Source: Durusdinium trenchii | Taxonomy: Eukaryota > Sar > Dinophyceae > Suessiales > Symbiodiniaceae | DNA length: 64,000 nt | Reading direction: 5' to 3' | Assembly: GCA_963970005.1 (NCBI GenBank) | Contig: CAXAMN010001414.1 | Span: 414,431-478,430 of the forward strand | Shown here: piece by piece, positions 44,259-54,129 of the stretch | Numbering within the stretch: position 1 is the first letter of the stretch | Layout of the letters: each line of letters starts with the position of its first letter | The notes under the pieces: generated by a model | Database searches by the model: none | The model's input: only the letters and a program-made list of their open reading frames with translations | Told to the model about the DNA's origin: nothing | Program-made: the position numbers and the translations under genes

Positions 44259-45354
44259 GAACGTGGAGCCGATTGTCCCGGCGGGAAGGCTCGTTCGCGA
44301 CTTGGGGTGTCGAATCGAATGGATGGGGGAAGCGTGCACTTTGGAACACCCAGTCAAGGGCAACATTGACCTCAGAGTTGAAGCGGGATGCCCTCAAATG
44401 GACCATGATGTCGCGTTGGACCTCATCAGGGAGTTGGAGGAATCTCGGTCGAGGACGGCGTTGAGGTGCTACCGGTTTGGGGAGACCCACAATGACGTCG
44501 ACTGGCTGGACCGTGTTGTGGCAGATTGTCCGATCTTTGACAAGGTCCCGATACGAATCAAGGATCGCTTGGTGGACACCCCAGCAAGGAATCTTGAAGT
44601 CCTTGGAGCCAATCGACGCATCCGCAAGCGCTGGAGAAATGAGGGAGTGGTCGTCCATCTGTATGCTGGCAAGAACGAGGGCTACGACCTCACACGGGCG
44701 CTCAAGGAGGCTGGTGGAGACACTACGAGGTTGTTGGAGGTGGATATCCTTCGAAGCCAAAGTCATGACATGTCCAAAGATGATGCGATGTACGCAGCAC
44801 TGCTACGGATCGCTATGCTGGGCTGGATCGATGCGGTGATTGGTGGACCCAACTGCAGAACCCGCAGCGAACTACGTCACCATCCGGTCACGGGACTACC
44901 AGGGCCATCAAGATCCTTGGGAAGACCGTGGGGCTTGGATGAGTTGGACGAGGTGGAGAGGGCAAAGTGTCACTTAGACGATGTGCTGTTGCTGCGCATG
45001 GTAACGCTCTATGTGGTGGCCAAGCTGGGCCGGGATGCACGGTTGTCCCAGGAGAAGAATCCCGCGTTGCTGCCGACGGTCAGGTTCTTGATGGAGCAGC
45101 CCGCAGCACCTCAGCACATGCCGGAAGTAGCATCATTCTGGAGAACTGAGGAGTGGAGGATCATGAAGGAGCACCTCAACTTGGACATGGTGACCTTCAA
45201 TCAAGGTGCCTATGGTGGTATGGCGGTGAAACCTACATCATTGGCACTGAACATGGAGTTCATGGTTCCCGAGGATCGGGGCCCACCCAAGGCCTTCCTG
45301 AAGACCAAGCATGAGGTGTCGAGCTCAGAGCTGGCGAGATGGACCCAGGAATGA
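44011..45354 (+). CDS. pro: copia protease and linker (ORF3)
   Basis: The frame opens with VVEMEKLNRAWEKGG and carries the retropepsin-type active site LLDSGATHAL, Asp codon at 44116-44118. The protease would act as a dimer to cut the polyprotein. A further ~390 residues follow, including a segment with VVHLYAGKNEGYDLTRAL and VIGGPNCRTRSELRHHP. This is an extra region between protease and integrase that I do not recognise; it is longer than usual in copia elements. The frame ends in TGA 45352-45354, after which the same frame continues as integrase. The listed start is a GTG and is only the edge of the open frame. Confidence 0.75.
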   Translation: MVVEMEKLNRAWEKGGPGLRAVKIARVQQGREGLLDSGATHALRPKLRGEDLQRYRQVRVTLAAGGAQDIRMTEGETLVHNSENVEPIVPAGRLVRDLGCRIEWMGEACTLEHPVKGNIDLRVEAGCPQMDHDVALDLIRELEESRSRTALRCYRFGETHNDVDWLDRVVADCPIFDKVPIRIKDRLVDTPARNLEVLGANRRIRKRWRNEGVVVHLYAGKNEGYDLTRALKEAGGDTTRLLEVDILRSQSHDMSKDDAMYAALLRIAMLGWIDAVIGGPNCRTRSELRHHPVTGLPGPSRSLGRPWGLDELDEVERAKCHLDDVLLLRMVTLYVVAKLGRDARLSQEKNPALLPTVRFLMEQPAAPQHMPEVASFWRTEEWRIMKEHLNLDMVTFNQGAYGGMAVKPTSLALNMEFMVPEDRGPPKAFLKTKHEVSSSELARWTQE

Positions 45355-45363
45355 TGCGAGAGA

Positions 45364-48300
45364 TTGCAAGAAGCATCACAGTCAATATCCAAGAAGAGGC
45401 GGGTGACGATGAAGGCCTTGTCTTGGCAAGAGCACCTGGCGCAAGGACATGTGCCGTTCCGCAGAGACTGCGCTGTCTGTCAGAGAGCAGCCGCACGGGA
45501 TCGACCACATCGAGCTCAAGGAATAGCAGCTCCGTGTGTGCTATCGCTGGATCTGACAGGACCATTCGTGCTTGGCCATGACATTGACGGCGACCTCAAG
45601 AAATACCTCCTGGTTGGAGCATACACGTGGCCGGTCATGGAGGAGGCCCCATGGGACGAGGTCGAACAGCTCGAAGTGATCCCAGACAAGGATTGGCCGA
45701 CACTCGAAGAAAAAGAGGCTCTTCGGGAGGTGGAGTACGACCTGGCCCAGGATCTGGAGGCTCATGGTGAGGAGATGTCCTATACGTCTGATGAGGGCGA
45801 AGATCTGGAGATGGGTGAGCCGGAGGAGGATGAACGGCAGGGCGAAGGAGACGGTGATCAGTTAGAGCCGCTACCTGATCCAGGACCCTGTGAACCAGAA
45901 CCACTCTCGGTGCCGCCCCCAAAGACTCCGGAGGAAGTCGAAGAGCACCAGAAGGCCTACAAGATGATCACGATGTCCATTTGCCTGCCACTGACCTCGA
46001 AGAGCGCAGCAGAAGTCCTTGCTGGAACGCAGGAACTATTTGGAATGCTGAGACGCCACGGCTACCCTGTGGCTAGAATCCACACCGATGCCGGCCGGGA
46101 GTTCGACAACAACCCGTTCAAGAGGTGGTGCTTGGAGAGGGGGCTGGCGAGAACCTTCAGTCCTCCGGATGAACACCAATCGAACGGTCGTGCTGAGGCC
46201 ATGATTGCGTCAATCAAGCAAAGGGTCCGTCGACTTCTACATGCTTCGGGCATGCCCACGAAGTGGTGGCCGGCAGCGGCTAGACACGTGACGGAGCTGG
46301 AAAGAAGGAGAAGGGAGAACATCAAAGAGACCCTCCCACGCTTCGGGCAGCTCATTACTGTGAGAAAGCGAGCCTGGGAGCGAGGAGGACCCTTTGAGGC
46401 AACGTCTGAGACGGTGACTTACCTAACCCCTACTCCACAGGTGTCCAAAGGGCATGCGGTTCTCACGGACAAGGAGAAGGTCAAGGTGGTGAGCTACTTG
46501 ATCAAGGACGTCAAGGAACCTAAGCCTGACGAACGAGACTTGGTCATGGAGGAGGTTCACATCGAAGATGATCCTGTACGACTTCGCTGGAGGTTGAGGG
46601 AGAAGACACCACTGGCCTGCATCCAGGGCGAAGAAGACCTTCAAAGGGAGGAGGATCGTCGCCTGCTCTTCCAGGCCATCTATGAGGAAGAGGGTCACTT
46701 GTTGGGATCTGCTCCAAGAGAGGTTCCTCCGTTGAGCAGAGGCATGGTCGCCCTACGACAAGAACAGGTGGCATCGACCCAACGGCTTCTGGAGGACGAG
46801 ATCTTGCAGACCCGAATCGTACCCAATGATGAGGTCTACAAAGACCGGGAGCTGTGGCTGGAGGCAATCATAAAGGAGATCCAGTCCTTGGAGGGCAAGA
46901 AGGCGATTCGGCGATTGACTCCCGCAGAAGTGGCCTATTACCAGAGGGAGCATGGAGACAAGGTGGAGGTGGTTCCAGGGAAAGCCATCCATGCGGTGAA
47001 GGCCCCTGACGGACGCAGAAAGTGTCGCTTGGTGGTGTGCGGGAACTACCTGAAGGGAGCTGGAAGAGGTCCTGGAGACCGTTCGGAAGCAGCTCAGCTC
47101 TACGCAGGTGGGGCGGACACTACATGCTTGAGGACCTCTTTGGCACTGGCCGCTGCGCGAGGCTGGCAGGCGGCTAGCCTGGACATCAAGACTGCCTTCT
47201 TGAACGCCCCTCTACGAACGCTTCAGGAGAGCAGCCGGAAGAAGGTCCTCGCCTTGGAAGACGCTCATGGTCGACTTCAAGAGGATCAAGAAGAAGATGG
47301 AGGAGGTCACGATGGTCAAGAAGGGGCAACCACGGAAGAGCAGCAGGAGGAGGACCTCACGAAAAGGAAACGCCTGGTGCTCATGCTCCCTCCAAAGATC
47401 CTCGTTCGACTGGGATTGGTCAAGGAGGGGGAAATGTGGCTGGTGGAAAAGGCTCTGTATGGCCTACGTGAGTCTCCGAAGCTTTGGGGGGACTACAGGG
47501 ACATCGAGATCAGCCAGATGTCCTTTCAGGCGAACTCCGTCACCTATGAGTACCAACAGAGCTTCGCAGAGGAGAACTTGTGGTTGGTGCGCCGGAAGGA
47601 TGCCGGAGATGGAGACCAGGTTGAGGGACTCGCCTTGGTGTACGTGGATGATGTGATGCTCTTCGGCGCCGGAGAGATTGTGAAGGCAGGGCTCCAGAGC
47701 TTTCGAAGGACCTGGGAGACGTCCGAACCTACGTGGGTGGGAGATCGTGAACCAGTTCGGTACTGTGGAATGGAGTTGAGCCGAACTGAACAAGGAGACT
47801 TCTTTGCCAATCAATGTTCCTACTTGAGGGAAGTGGTTCGGCGACATGGCATGGAGGACCTTTGCAGCGCTCAGATGATGAAGGAATCCCAGGAACCCGA
47901 GGATGAGCTGGATCGCACGCCCTTGCAGATCCGGGAGGCACAACAACTCGGAGGAGAACTTTTGTGGCTGGCGACGAAAACGAGGCCGGACATTGCCTAC
48001 ACGGTCAGCCGGATCTGCTCAGCGACGAGCCGGGCTCCGAAATGGGCGGTCCAAACCGCATACCAGCTGATCAGGCACTTGAATGCCACACAGGGCCTGG
48101 GCTTGTGGTACCGCAGAGACGCCAACTTCATCCTGGAGTCAGTGAGTGACGCATCCTTTGCTCCAGGAGGTGCTCATAGCCATGGCTGTGTGATCACGAC
48201 GGTGGCCGGAGCACCGGTGGCATGGAAGAGCTGCAAGCAGCCGTTTCCGGCCCTTTCAACGGCAGAAGCCGAGCTCATCGAGGTCATCGAAGCTGTGGTT

Positions 48301-49464
48301 GTGGGAGACAGCATCGCATGTCTGGTTGATGAGATGGCGAAGGACGTCCCGAAGTTCCTCAAGTGCGACAACACTGCTGCAGTCTCAATAGCAAGCTGTG
48401 CAACTGGAGCGTGGCGTACAAGACACTTGAAGGTCCGGGCCGCCCACCTCAAATGGAGGATCCAGTCTGGTCAATGGGAGCTGAAGTACCAGCCTGGAAG
48501 AGAGCTCATCGCGGACATCGGCACTAAGGCGTTGCCAGTGGCTCGAATTAATGAGCTAAGACAACGGATGGGGATGTCATGGCAGCCTGACTCAGTTGAC
48601 GAGGTGCATGAGGAGGACAAGGGCATTGTTGCGCCTCGTGCCATGAAGTTGGTCGCGAAGTACCACCTGGAAAAGGCCATGAGGCTTGTTATGGTGCTGT
48701 CGGCACGCAAAGAGGTGCATGGAGCTATGGCGGAGAACGTCACCAAGAATGTTGATGAGAATGTTGAGGGTGACCAGATCTTGTACCTCCTCAGCGTCAT
48801 GATGATGTTGCTGGGAATGGTGCTCATGAAGGTCATTCAAAAATGCCGCTTGCATTGGAACCGGGTGGAGGACGATCCGGCGACGCGTAGAGTGAGGGTC
48901 TCTCGCTTGGCTGGTCAATCTTCTTCCGGGACAAGGGCTTCTACCAGACCTCAAGGAGGAGGAGATCGAGAGCCACGTCAACGTGATGGAGAATGGCAGC
49001 AAATGAACCAAGGGGGGCAGAGTGCTTCATCCTCATCACCAAGTAGTACCAGAATGAACGGAAGCGTTGAAGATGGAAATCAAAGGAGAGCGGATCCCAC
49101 ACTGAATGAGCCACAAGAGGAACCGCCAAATCAAGCTGACCTACCTAGAGGGCATCATCTACAGATCACCCTGACCGGGAGGAGGAGGCGATTCCCCAAT
49201 GAGCCAACGTGGAAGGTCTGGTTCGCAGAGTCCAGCAAGTGCTTCCATAGACAGCGAAGCTGCAGGGGATTGAGGAAGGCCAACCGAGTTCATGAACAGC
49301 CGGTGTGTGGGGCTTGTCAGAGGGCCACTAGAGGTCAGAGAAGTCTTCAGGAGACGAGCTTCATCTATGAGGACCAACTCGGCAACTTCCACACCGACGC
49401 TCGGTGCAATGCCGTCACGGGACCGATGACTGAGATCCGACAGTGCAAAGTCTGCGGATCCTGA
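45364..49464 (+). CDS. pol: copia Pol: integrase, reverse transcriptase, RNase H (ORF4)
   Basis: 1,366 codons counted from an in-frame TTG; no ATG is implied. An HHCC zinc domain (H24, H29, C36, C39) precedes the integrase core, with D63, D242 (HTDAGREF) and E278 (SNGRAEAM): D-D-35-E spacing. Reverse transcriptase has LDIKTAFLNAPL (D607) and the YVDD box at 760-763. RNase H follows with SDASFAPGG (D929), STAEAELIE (E968), LKCDNTAAVS (D1002) and ADIGTKAL (D1051). Beyond RNase H, where most copia elements stop, there are about 300 more residues: a hydrophobic stretch at 1139-1158 (ILYLLSVMMMLLGMVLMKVI), then a Ser/Arg/Gln-rich part and a Cys/His cluster at about 1290-1366 (KCFHRQRSC, VCGACQRA, HTDARCNAV, CKVCGS). 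All catalytic residues are present. Confidence 0.92.
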   Translation: MQEASQSISKKRRVTMKALSWQEHLAQGHVPFRRDCAVCQRAAARDRPHRAQGIAAPCVLSLDLTGPFVLGHDIDGDLKKYLLVGAYTWPVMEEAPWDEVEQLEVIPDKDWPTLEEKEALREVEYDLAQDLEAHGEEMSYTSDEGEDLEMGEPEEDERQGEGDGDQLEPLPDPGPCEPEPLSVPPPKTPEEVEEHQKAYKMITMSICLPLTSKSAAEVLAGTQELFGMLRRHGYPVARIHTDAGREFDNNPFKRWCLERGLARTFSPPDEHQSNGRAEAMIASIKQRVRRLLHASGMPTKWWPAAARHVTELERRRRENIKETLPRFGQLITVRKRAWERGGPFEATSETVTYLTPTPQVSKGHAVLTDKEKVKVVSYLIKDVKEPKPDERDLVMEEVHIEDDPVRLRWRLREKTPLACIQGEEDLQREEDRRLLFQAIYEEEGHLLGSAPREVPPLSRGMVALRQEQVASTQRLLEDEILQTRIVPNDEVYKDRELWLEAIIKEIQSLEGKKAIRRLTPAEVAYYQREHGDKVEVVPGKAIHAVKAPDGRRKCRLVVCGNYLKGAGRGPGDRSEAAQLYAGGADTTCLRTSLALAAARGWQAASLDIKTAFLNAPLRTLQESSRKKVLALEDAHGRLQEDQEEDGGGHDGQEGATTEEQQEEDLTKRKRLVLMLPPKILVRLGLVKEGEMWLVEKALYGLRESPKLWGDYRDIEISQMSFQANSVTYEYQQSFAEENLWLVRRKDAGDGDQVEGLALVYVDDVMLFGAGEIVKAGLQSFRRTWETSEPTWVGDREPVRYCGMELSRTEQGDFFANQCSYLREVVRRHGMEDLCSAQMMKESQEPEDELDRTPLQIREAQQLGGELLWLATKTRPDIAYTVSRICSATSRAPKWAVQTAYQLIRHLNATQGLGLWYRRDANFILESVSDASFAPGGAHSHGCVITTVAGAPVAWKSCKQPFPALSTAEAELIEVIEAVVVGDSIACLVDEMAKDVPKFLKCDNTAAVSIASCATGAWRTRHLKVRAAHLKWRIQSGQWELKYQPGRELIADIGTKALPVARINELRQRMGMSWQPDSVDEVHEEDKGIVAPRAMKLVAKYHLEKAMRLVMVLSARKEVHGAMAENVTKNVDENVEGDQILYLLSVMMMLLGMVLMKVIQKCRLHWNRVEDDPATRRVRVSRLAGQSSSGTRASTRPQGGGDREPRQRDGEWQQMNQGGQSASSSSPSSTRMNGSVEDGNQRRADPTLNEPQEEPPNQADLPRGHHLQITLTGRRRRFPNEPTWKVWFAESSKCFHRQRSCRGLRKANRVHEQPVCGACQRATRGQRSLQETSFIYEDQLGNFHTDARCNAVTGPMTEIRQCKVCGS

Positions 49465-49522
49465 GGCGGCTTGAGCCTAGAGCTCACTTTTGAATGTTGG
49501 TCAATTGCTTGAGGCAAAGACC

Positions 49523-49531
49523 AAGGAGGAG
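49523..49531 (+). other. Polypurine tract
   Basis: AAGGAGGAG lies directly against the 3' LTR, the expected position of the plus-strand primer. Confidence 0.75.
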
Positions 49532-49622
49532 TGCACGTCCAAAAGGGATGAAACGCACAAAACGAGAAGTGTACACTCGACAGCCGCTTTTATGCTCAAA
49601 AATAGGAGCGAAGGACCTTGCA
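49532..49622 (+). repeat. 3' LTR, 91 bp
   Basis: Identical to 41434-41524. Confidence 0.93.
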
Positions 49623-49627
49623 CTTCT
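49623..49627. repeat. Target-site duplication (right), CTTCT
   Basis: Matches 41429-41433. Confidence 0.9.
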
Positions 49628-50274
49628 AATCACACAGAGGCTTTTTTCCCAAGATGGGGAGCACGGCTGATCGGACGACAGGTCTCCAGCATTCTGGAGG
49701 ACCAGAAAGCTTCCCGGAACAGCTGGCGCAGAGGAAAGGCGCCCCGCCACGCTCCGCCACGCCGACGGCGCACTGGGCAGGTCAACCGTCAGTATCCTGG
49801 TGGCATGGGCCATTTTCCCTCCCTCCAACAGACATGGAAGTGGAGTTCATCCCCAGTTGGTAGAGTCTTTCATGGTCTTTCCTTTGGGGCCATGCCATCC
49901 ACGTAACCATGATGGTTTCTTTCACGGAGCATTTCCACGTCCCAAGTTGGAGGGGGTGAGCGATTTCCAAACCGATCGCAAGACTATTGACCTGGTTCCG
50001 GCTCATGGTGAACACATGTGAACAAATCAAGGGGGGTGGGCCGCACATATACCCTGGTCCTTGCCGCGGCACAAAAATGTCCGTTCGTCGCTTCCCTTGT
50101 CACTGATCATCACTGAAGACCCGATGGCTGTGGAGGGCTGTGGGTCCAAACCTGGAGCTCAAAACCCTGGTTGATGTTTAAAAAGGCTGTGGGTCAAAGA
50201 GTTATTAACAAAAAACAAGATGGAACCCACGAACCCGAATGTAAACACGTTCGAAAAACTACACAGGTCCAAAT
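49628..50274. other. Region without a recognised gene
   Basis: Short open frames only, on both strands. No domain or clear repeat was seen between the retrotransposon and the satellite. Confidence 0.4.
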
Positions 50275-51038
50275 GACACTCTTGTAGGACACTCTTGTGG
50301 GACACTCTTCTGGGACACTCTTCTGGGACACTCTTGTGGGACACTCTTGTGGGACACTCTTGTGAGACGCTCTTGTGAGACACTCTTGTGGGTTACTCTT
50401 GTGGGACACTCTTGTAAGATACTCTTGCGGGACACTCTTATAGGACATTGTGAACACTCTTGTGGGACACTCTTGTAGGACACTCTTGTAGGACACTCTT
50501 GTGGGACACTCTTGTAGGACACTCTTGTGGGACACTCTTCTGGAACACTCTTGTGGGACACTCTTCTGAGACGCTCTTGTGGGACGCTCTTGTGAGACAC
50601 TCTTGTGGGACACTCTTGTGGGACATTCTTGTAGGACACTCTTGTGGGACACTCTTGTGAGACACTCTTGTGGGTCACTCTTGTGGGACACTCTTGTGGG
50701 ACACTCTTGTGAGACACTCTTGTAGGACACTCTTGTAGGACACTCTTGCGGGTCACTCTTGTGAGACAATCTTTTGTGACACTCTTGTAGGACACTCTTG
50801 TGGGACACTCTTGTAGGACACTCTTGTGGGACACTCTTGTAGGACACTCTTGTAGGACACTCTTGTGGGACACTCTTGTGAGACACTCTTGTGGGACACT
50901 CTTGTGGGACACTCTTGGGACACTCTTGTAGGACGCTCTTGTAGGACACTCTTGTGGGACACNNNNNNNNNNGACACTCTTGTAGGACACTCTTGTAGGA
51001 CACTCTTGTGAGACACTCTTGTGGGTCACTTGCAGGAC
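50275..51038. repeat. 13-bp satellite, about 57 units
   Basis: Tandem copies of GACACTCTTGTGG with single-base variants, mainly at positions 10-12 (GTGG, GTAG, CTGG, GCGG), and a few shortened units. Because 13 is not a multiple of 3 and TAA/TAG/TGA are avoided in the antisense frames, long repetitive open frames (up to 269 codons, - strand) appear. I treat these as artefacts. The array is interrupted by a 10-N gap at 50963-50972. Confidence 0.97.
50963..50972. other. Assembly gap (10 N)
   Basis: Ten undetermined bases inside the 13-bp satellite. The array was probably collapsed at this point. Confidence 0.99.
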
Positions 51039-51088
51039 ACTCCGCGCACTAAAGTTGTACCACAAAGTCGCCAGTTCTCAGCTTCCAG

Positions 51089-51970
51089 CTCACACGTCAA
51101 GTCTCCAAAAAGAGCATTTCGTACGAGACTTCCTCAAAAACTCACACGTCAAGTCTCCAAAACGAGCGTTTGGTACGAGACTTCCTCAAAAACTCACAGG
51201 TCAAGTCTCCAAAAAGAGCGTTTCGTACGAGACTTCCTCCAAAAGTCAAGCGGAAACACCCATCGGAGCACACACATCACGCAGCCCTGCCAAGCAGTTT
51301 CGCGATTCCAGCTCCTCCAAACAACACCCACTCACACGCCAATCCCAATGTGACAGCGACGTTCACCTCTACCACAATTCACAACCTCACGATTCCCTGC
51401 GCCTGCCACGAATCTTTCCCCATCCACACGTCTAACGCGCACAAAGTCCTGCGCCTGCCACGAGATTTCACCTGCCTGACACCTCGCAACCTCACGATTC
51501 CCTGCGCCTGCCACGAGAATCGCACTTCCACGCCTCAAAAACCGCAGGAAGTCCTGCGCCTGCCACGAAAAGTGACAATATCATCTCATGTGAGCTTCAA
51601 CAAAATTTGCACCACACCACACGTTTGGAATGATTTCGATCCGTTCTGAGCACACTCCCATCCACCAAAATCGCCATTTCAGCTGAGACTTGTCACGAAA
51701 ACCGAGCTTCCACGCCACACCCTGAAACGCAATTCCCAATGGCACGGCCACATCCAACACCCCAAAAACACGACTCTCCAAACGCTAATCCCAATGGAAC
51801 TGCGCGGCAAACTGCGGATCTCACAAAACGCCGCACCTGTGCAGCGAAACGCATCACGTTTCTTACGCGACATGTCGGTGTCATGCAAATCACAATGGAA
51901 TAGCGGCGCAAACTGACACGTGACACATCCATGAAAAGTCACTTGCAAAAGCTTCCCCCAATGGCAGCAA
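51089..51970. repeat. Minisatellite with a ~52-bp period
   Basis: CTCACACGTCAAGTCTCCAA starts near-identical 52-bp units at 51089, 51141 and 51193. CCTGCGCCTGCCACGA then recurs at 51396, 51448, 51501 and 51553, spacing 52-53. CCCAATGG-type motifs recur at 51735, 51790, 51891 and 51956, with looser spacing. The unit sequence changes along the array while the period is roughly kept. Confidence 0.7.
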
Positions 51971-52507
51971 ATTTGAGACGCGACGACGACGACAAACGAC
52001 GACACGACGCACGCCACGCGAACACAGCTCCAACCCCCAGACCCCCAACTATAAACGGGAACCATCGGGAACCCTTCGCTACGCATTCGGGAAAAATTGG
52101 CCAATAAGTTGTTTGTACGTCATATAAGGTTTTTTTTAAAAAAATATCTGGTGGGTTGACCTTTAAGGGTCCCTATAGTAGGTCTGGTGGCTTGTCCCTT
52201 GTGGTCCCTTGTGGTCAACTCACCCTGCTCGGTGGATCTCCGTCGATCGCTCCGCGCGTCAGGTGGCTTTGGCCGCGGCCGGTGGTGGCATCTTAATGGC
52301 CGTCACCGGGGGCCTGGCGGTCGGGAACCCCGTGGCGAGCACCAGCGATCCATCGGTTTGGACGGCATGTTGGTGCGAAGCGACTCGTCACTGGCTTGGC
52401 GACACAAGGGGAGCCAAGGTATGGTGGCTCATGCGGGCATCATGTGGCTATCGTCCTTGCTCCTAGTACTACGACCAGGAGCCCTTATAGTAGACTATAG
52501 TAGTAAG

Positions 52508-52528
52508 GCCAGGAGCCCCGTTCGTAGC
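52508..52528. repeat. Dispersed 21-bp repeat, copy 2
   Basis: Identical to 23393-23413 and in the same orientation. It is preceded by TAGTAAG, where the first copy has GTAGTGAT. Confidence 0.6.
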
Positions 52529-52685
52529 TTCTTCTTCCTGGCGGAAACCTTGGGTGTTCGGCTTTTGGGAGGGGGGGTTGGACCGGGCTCGTGTCCTTCG
52601 CTTTCGATGCAGAGATCGATCTCACTCAGTTCGGGCAAGCGAAAAACACGGGCGAACCGTTCAGATCCCAAAATCCCATCCTTTC

Positions 52686-52877
52686 ATGACGAAATTTGAG
52701 GCTCCAGTGGTGGCGCCAGCCTTGGCAGCTGGAGCGGGGACACCCATACAGTTGCTGTCGCTCGGTCTGCTGGACGGGTTCTCCTATAGAAAGGAGGCCA
52801 AAGCTATCAACACACTTTTGAAACCAAATAACAATGCAAAGGTGTGGACAGGAATGCATTGCCCTACGCGGAGGGTC
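52686..52877 (+). CDS. Candidate exon with start codon, unidentified protein
   Basis: From ATG 52686 the + strand frame reads MTKFEAPVVAPALAAGAGTP, then IQLLSLGLLDGFSYRKEAKA, with good coding composition up to about 52850. No family is recognised. It may be the first exon of the gene ending at 53493, but that link is a guess. Confidence 0.33.
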
Positions 52878-53274
52878 TGAACATGGTTTGAAACTTTGAA
52901 AGCTTGTTCAACTCCCCACCCATCAAGACGAAGAAAACGAACCATTAAACAGTGAGGACGAATTTGCAAACATGTGGGATATACTTGCATGGACCGGCAA
53001 AACGTTTCTGACGTTTCATAATTAACATTTCATAAGGTGTCATTTGTTCTTTTATGTTGGCTGTTTGTGTTCAATTTTGGTTGGAAGTGGGTGTATTTGA
53101 GGTTGTTTACTCCCAAGCACCCTCAGGCTGCTGCTGTTGGTGCACAAGCGGCTGCCGTGGGCGCCGCTGTGGGTTGGGAACCCTCAGCACTCAAATGCAG
53201 CCGACTGGGTGGGAGTTGGAGGGGGATGATATTCGATGTTGAGGATTATTCAGTGTTCGAGTGGCCTTGGGGTG

Positions 53275-53493
53275 TTTGAAGCCAGCAAGCTGAAGGGGGT
53301 CATGAAGTCATATCAGTTCAATCCATTTCCCACCACAGACGACCCGTGGAGGACCTTGAAGATGCAAGCTCTCCAAGTCCAGACTGGAAGCAGAGACACG
53401 TGGCACATTCTTGTCACTTGTCAGTTTGCACGCATGCCTTTCCGTGGGAAGTGCGCACTGTGCAGAGAGATCAAGCAGCATCAAGCAGCTTAG
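53275..53493 (+). CDS. Candidate terminal exon, Cys-containing protein
   Basis: The + strand frame reads FEASKLKGVMKSYQFNPFPT, later WHILVTCQFARMPFRGKCAL and CREIKQHQAA, then TAG at 53491-53493. Three Cys in the pattern CX10CX2C near the end might bind metal, but I do not recognise a family. The start of the exon is uncertain. Confidence 0.38.
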   Translation, partial: FEASKLKGVMKSYQFNPFPTTDDPWRTLKMQALQVQTGSRDTWHILVTCQFARMPFRGKCALCREIKQHQAA

Positions 53494-54129
53494 AAAATAA
53501 TGTATTCGTTGGGAATGATGGCACCAGCAAAAGCAACACTGTAGGGAGCCCAAGATGAAGACATGAAGACAGAGCAAGTTTCAGATGCCCAAGCTTGCCA
53601 CCACGAAGCCTTGGATTCACAATCCCTTGGCCCTTGATAGGTTCCCCAGTTCTACTCCTGGAGTCTAGAGTAGGCTGCCACCCACTGCGTGAATGTCAGG
53701 TTTGGCGCAAGCTGGGATGCTGGTTGGAGGCCTTTTCTTGTGGAGCTTTAGATGACAACTCAATCAACTGCTTATAGCAACCAATCAACCAATAGCTGTA
53801 GAGTGGCCTATTCAGAGTCACTTGAATTAATTAAACACATCCCATAGAAATTCCCACTTGATGTCATCTACAAATTTCAAAAAGAAGAAACACCATACAT
53901 TCAGAGTTACATGAATCCCATACCTATATACGAATTAAATGTCATCAGGCGTCCACCCCTCTCAGACGGCCGCCATGGCACGCACATAATGGTCCACCAG
54001 GTGCCATCAGTGGCCTCGGCGTGGGGCTGGGCGCCATCCTGAGCTCCCTCGGTGCCCATCCGGCCCTTCGTTGCGGCGGGGGCGGGCTTGGCTGGATGTG
54101 CGGATGGAAACTCGACGACCACAAAGCAA

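Larger units (their letters stand above)
41434..49622 (+). mobile_element. Full-length Ty1/copia LTR retrotransposon (8,189 bp)
   Basis: Two identical 91-bp direct repeats that start TG and end CA flank the element, with 5-bp duplicated target sites outside. A primer-binding candidate follows the 5' LTR and a purine tract (AAGGAGGAG) precedes the 3' LTR. The internal order is Gag, protease, integrase, reverse transcriptase, RNase H, which is the copia order. The coding sequence lies in frames 1, 0, 1, 1, with one -1 shift, one +1 shift and one TGA, so a single polyprotein is not made by plain translation. Identical LTRs imply recent insertion. LTRs of 91 bp are very short for the group. Confidence 0.95.

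Noticed and set aside
44065-44766. 233-codon - strand open frame
   Set aside because: It is antisense to the retrotransposon's protease region and has no domain of its own.
50194-51065. Two long - strand open frames (268-269 codons) of repeated SHKSVPQEC-type sequence
   Set aside because: They are readings of the 13-bp satellite and cross the N gap; the same repeat is open in more than one frame.
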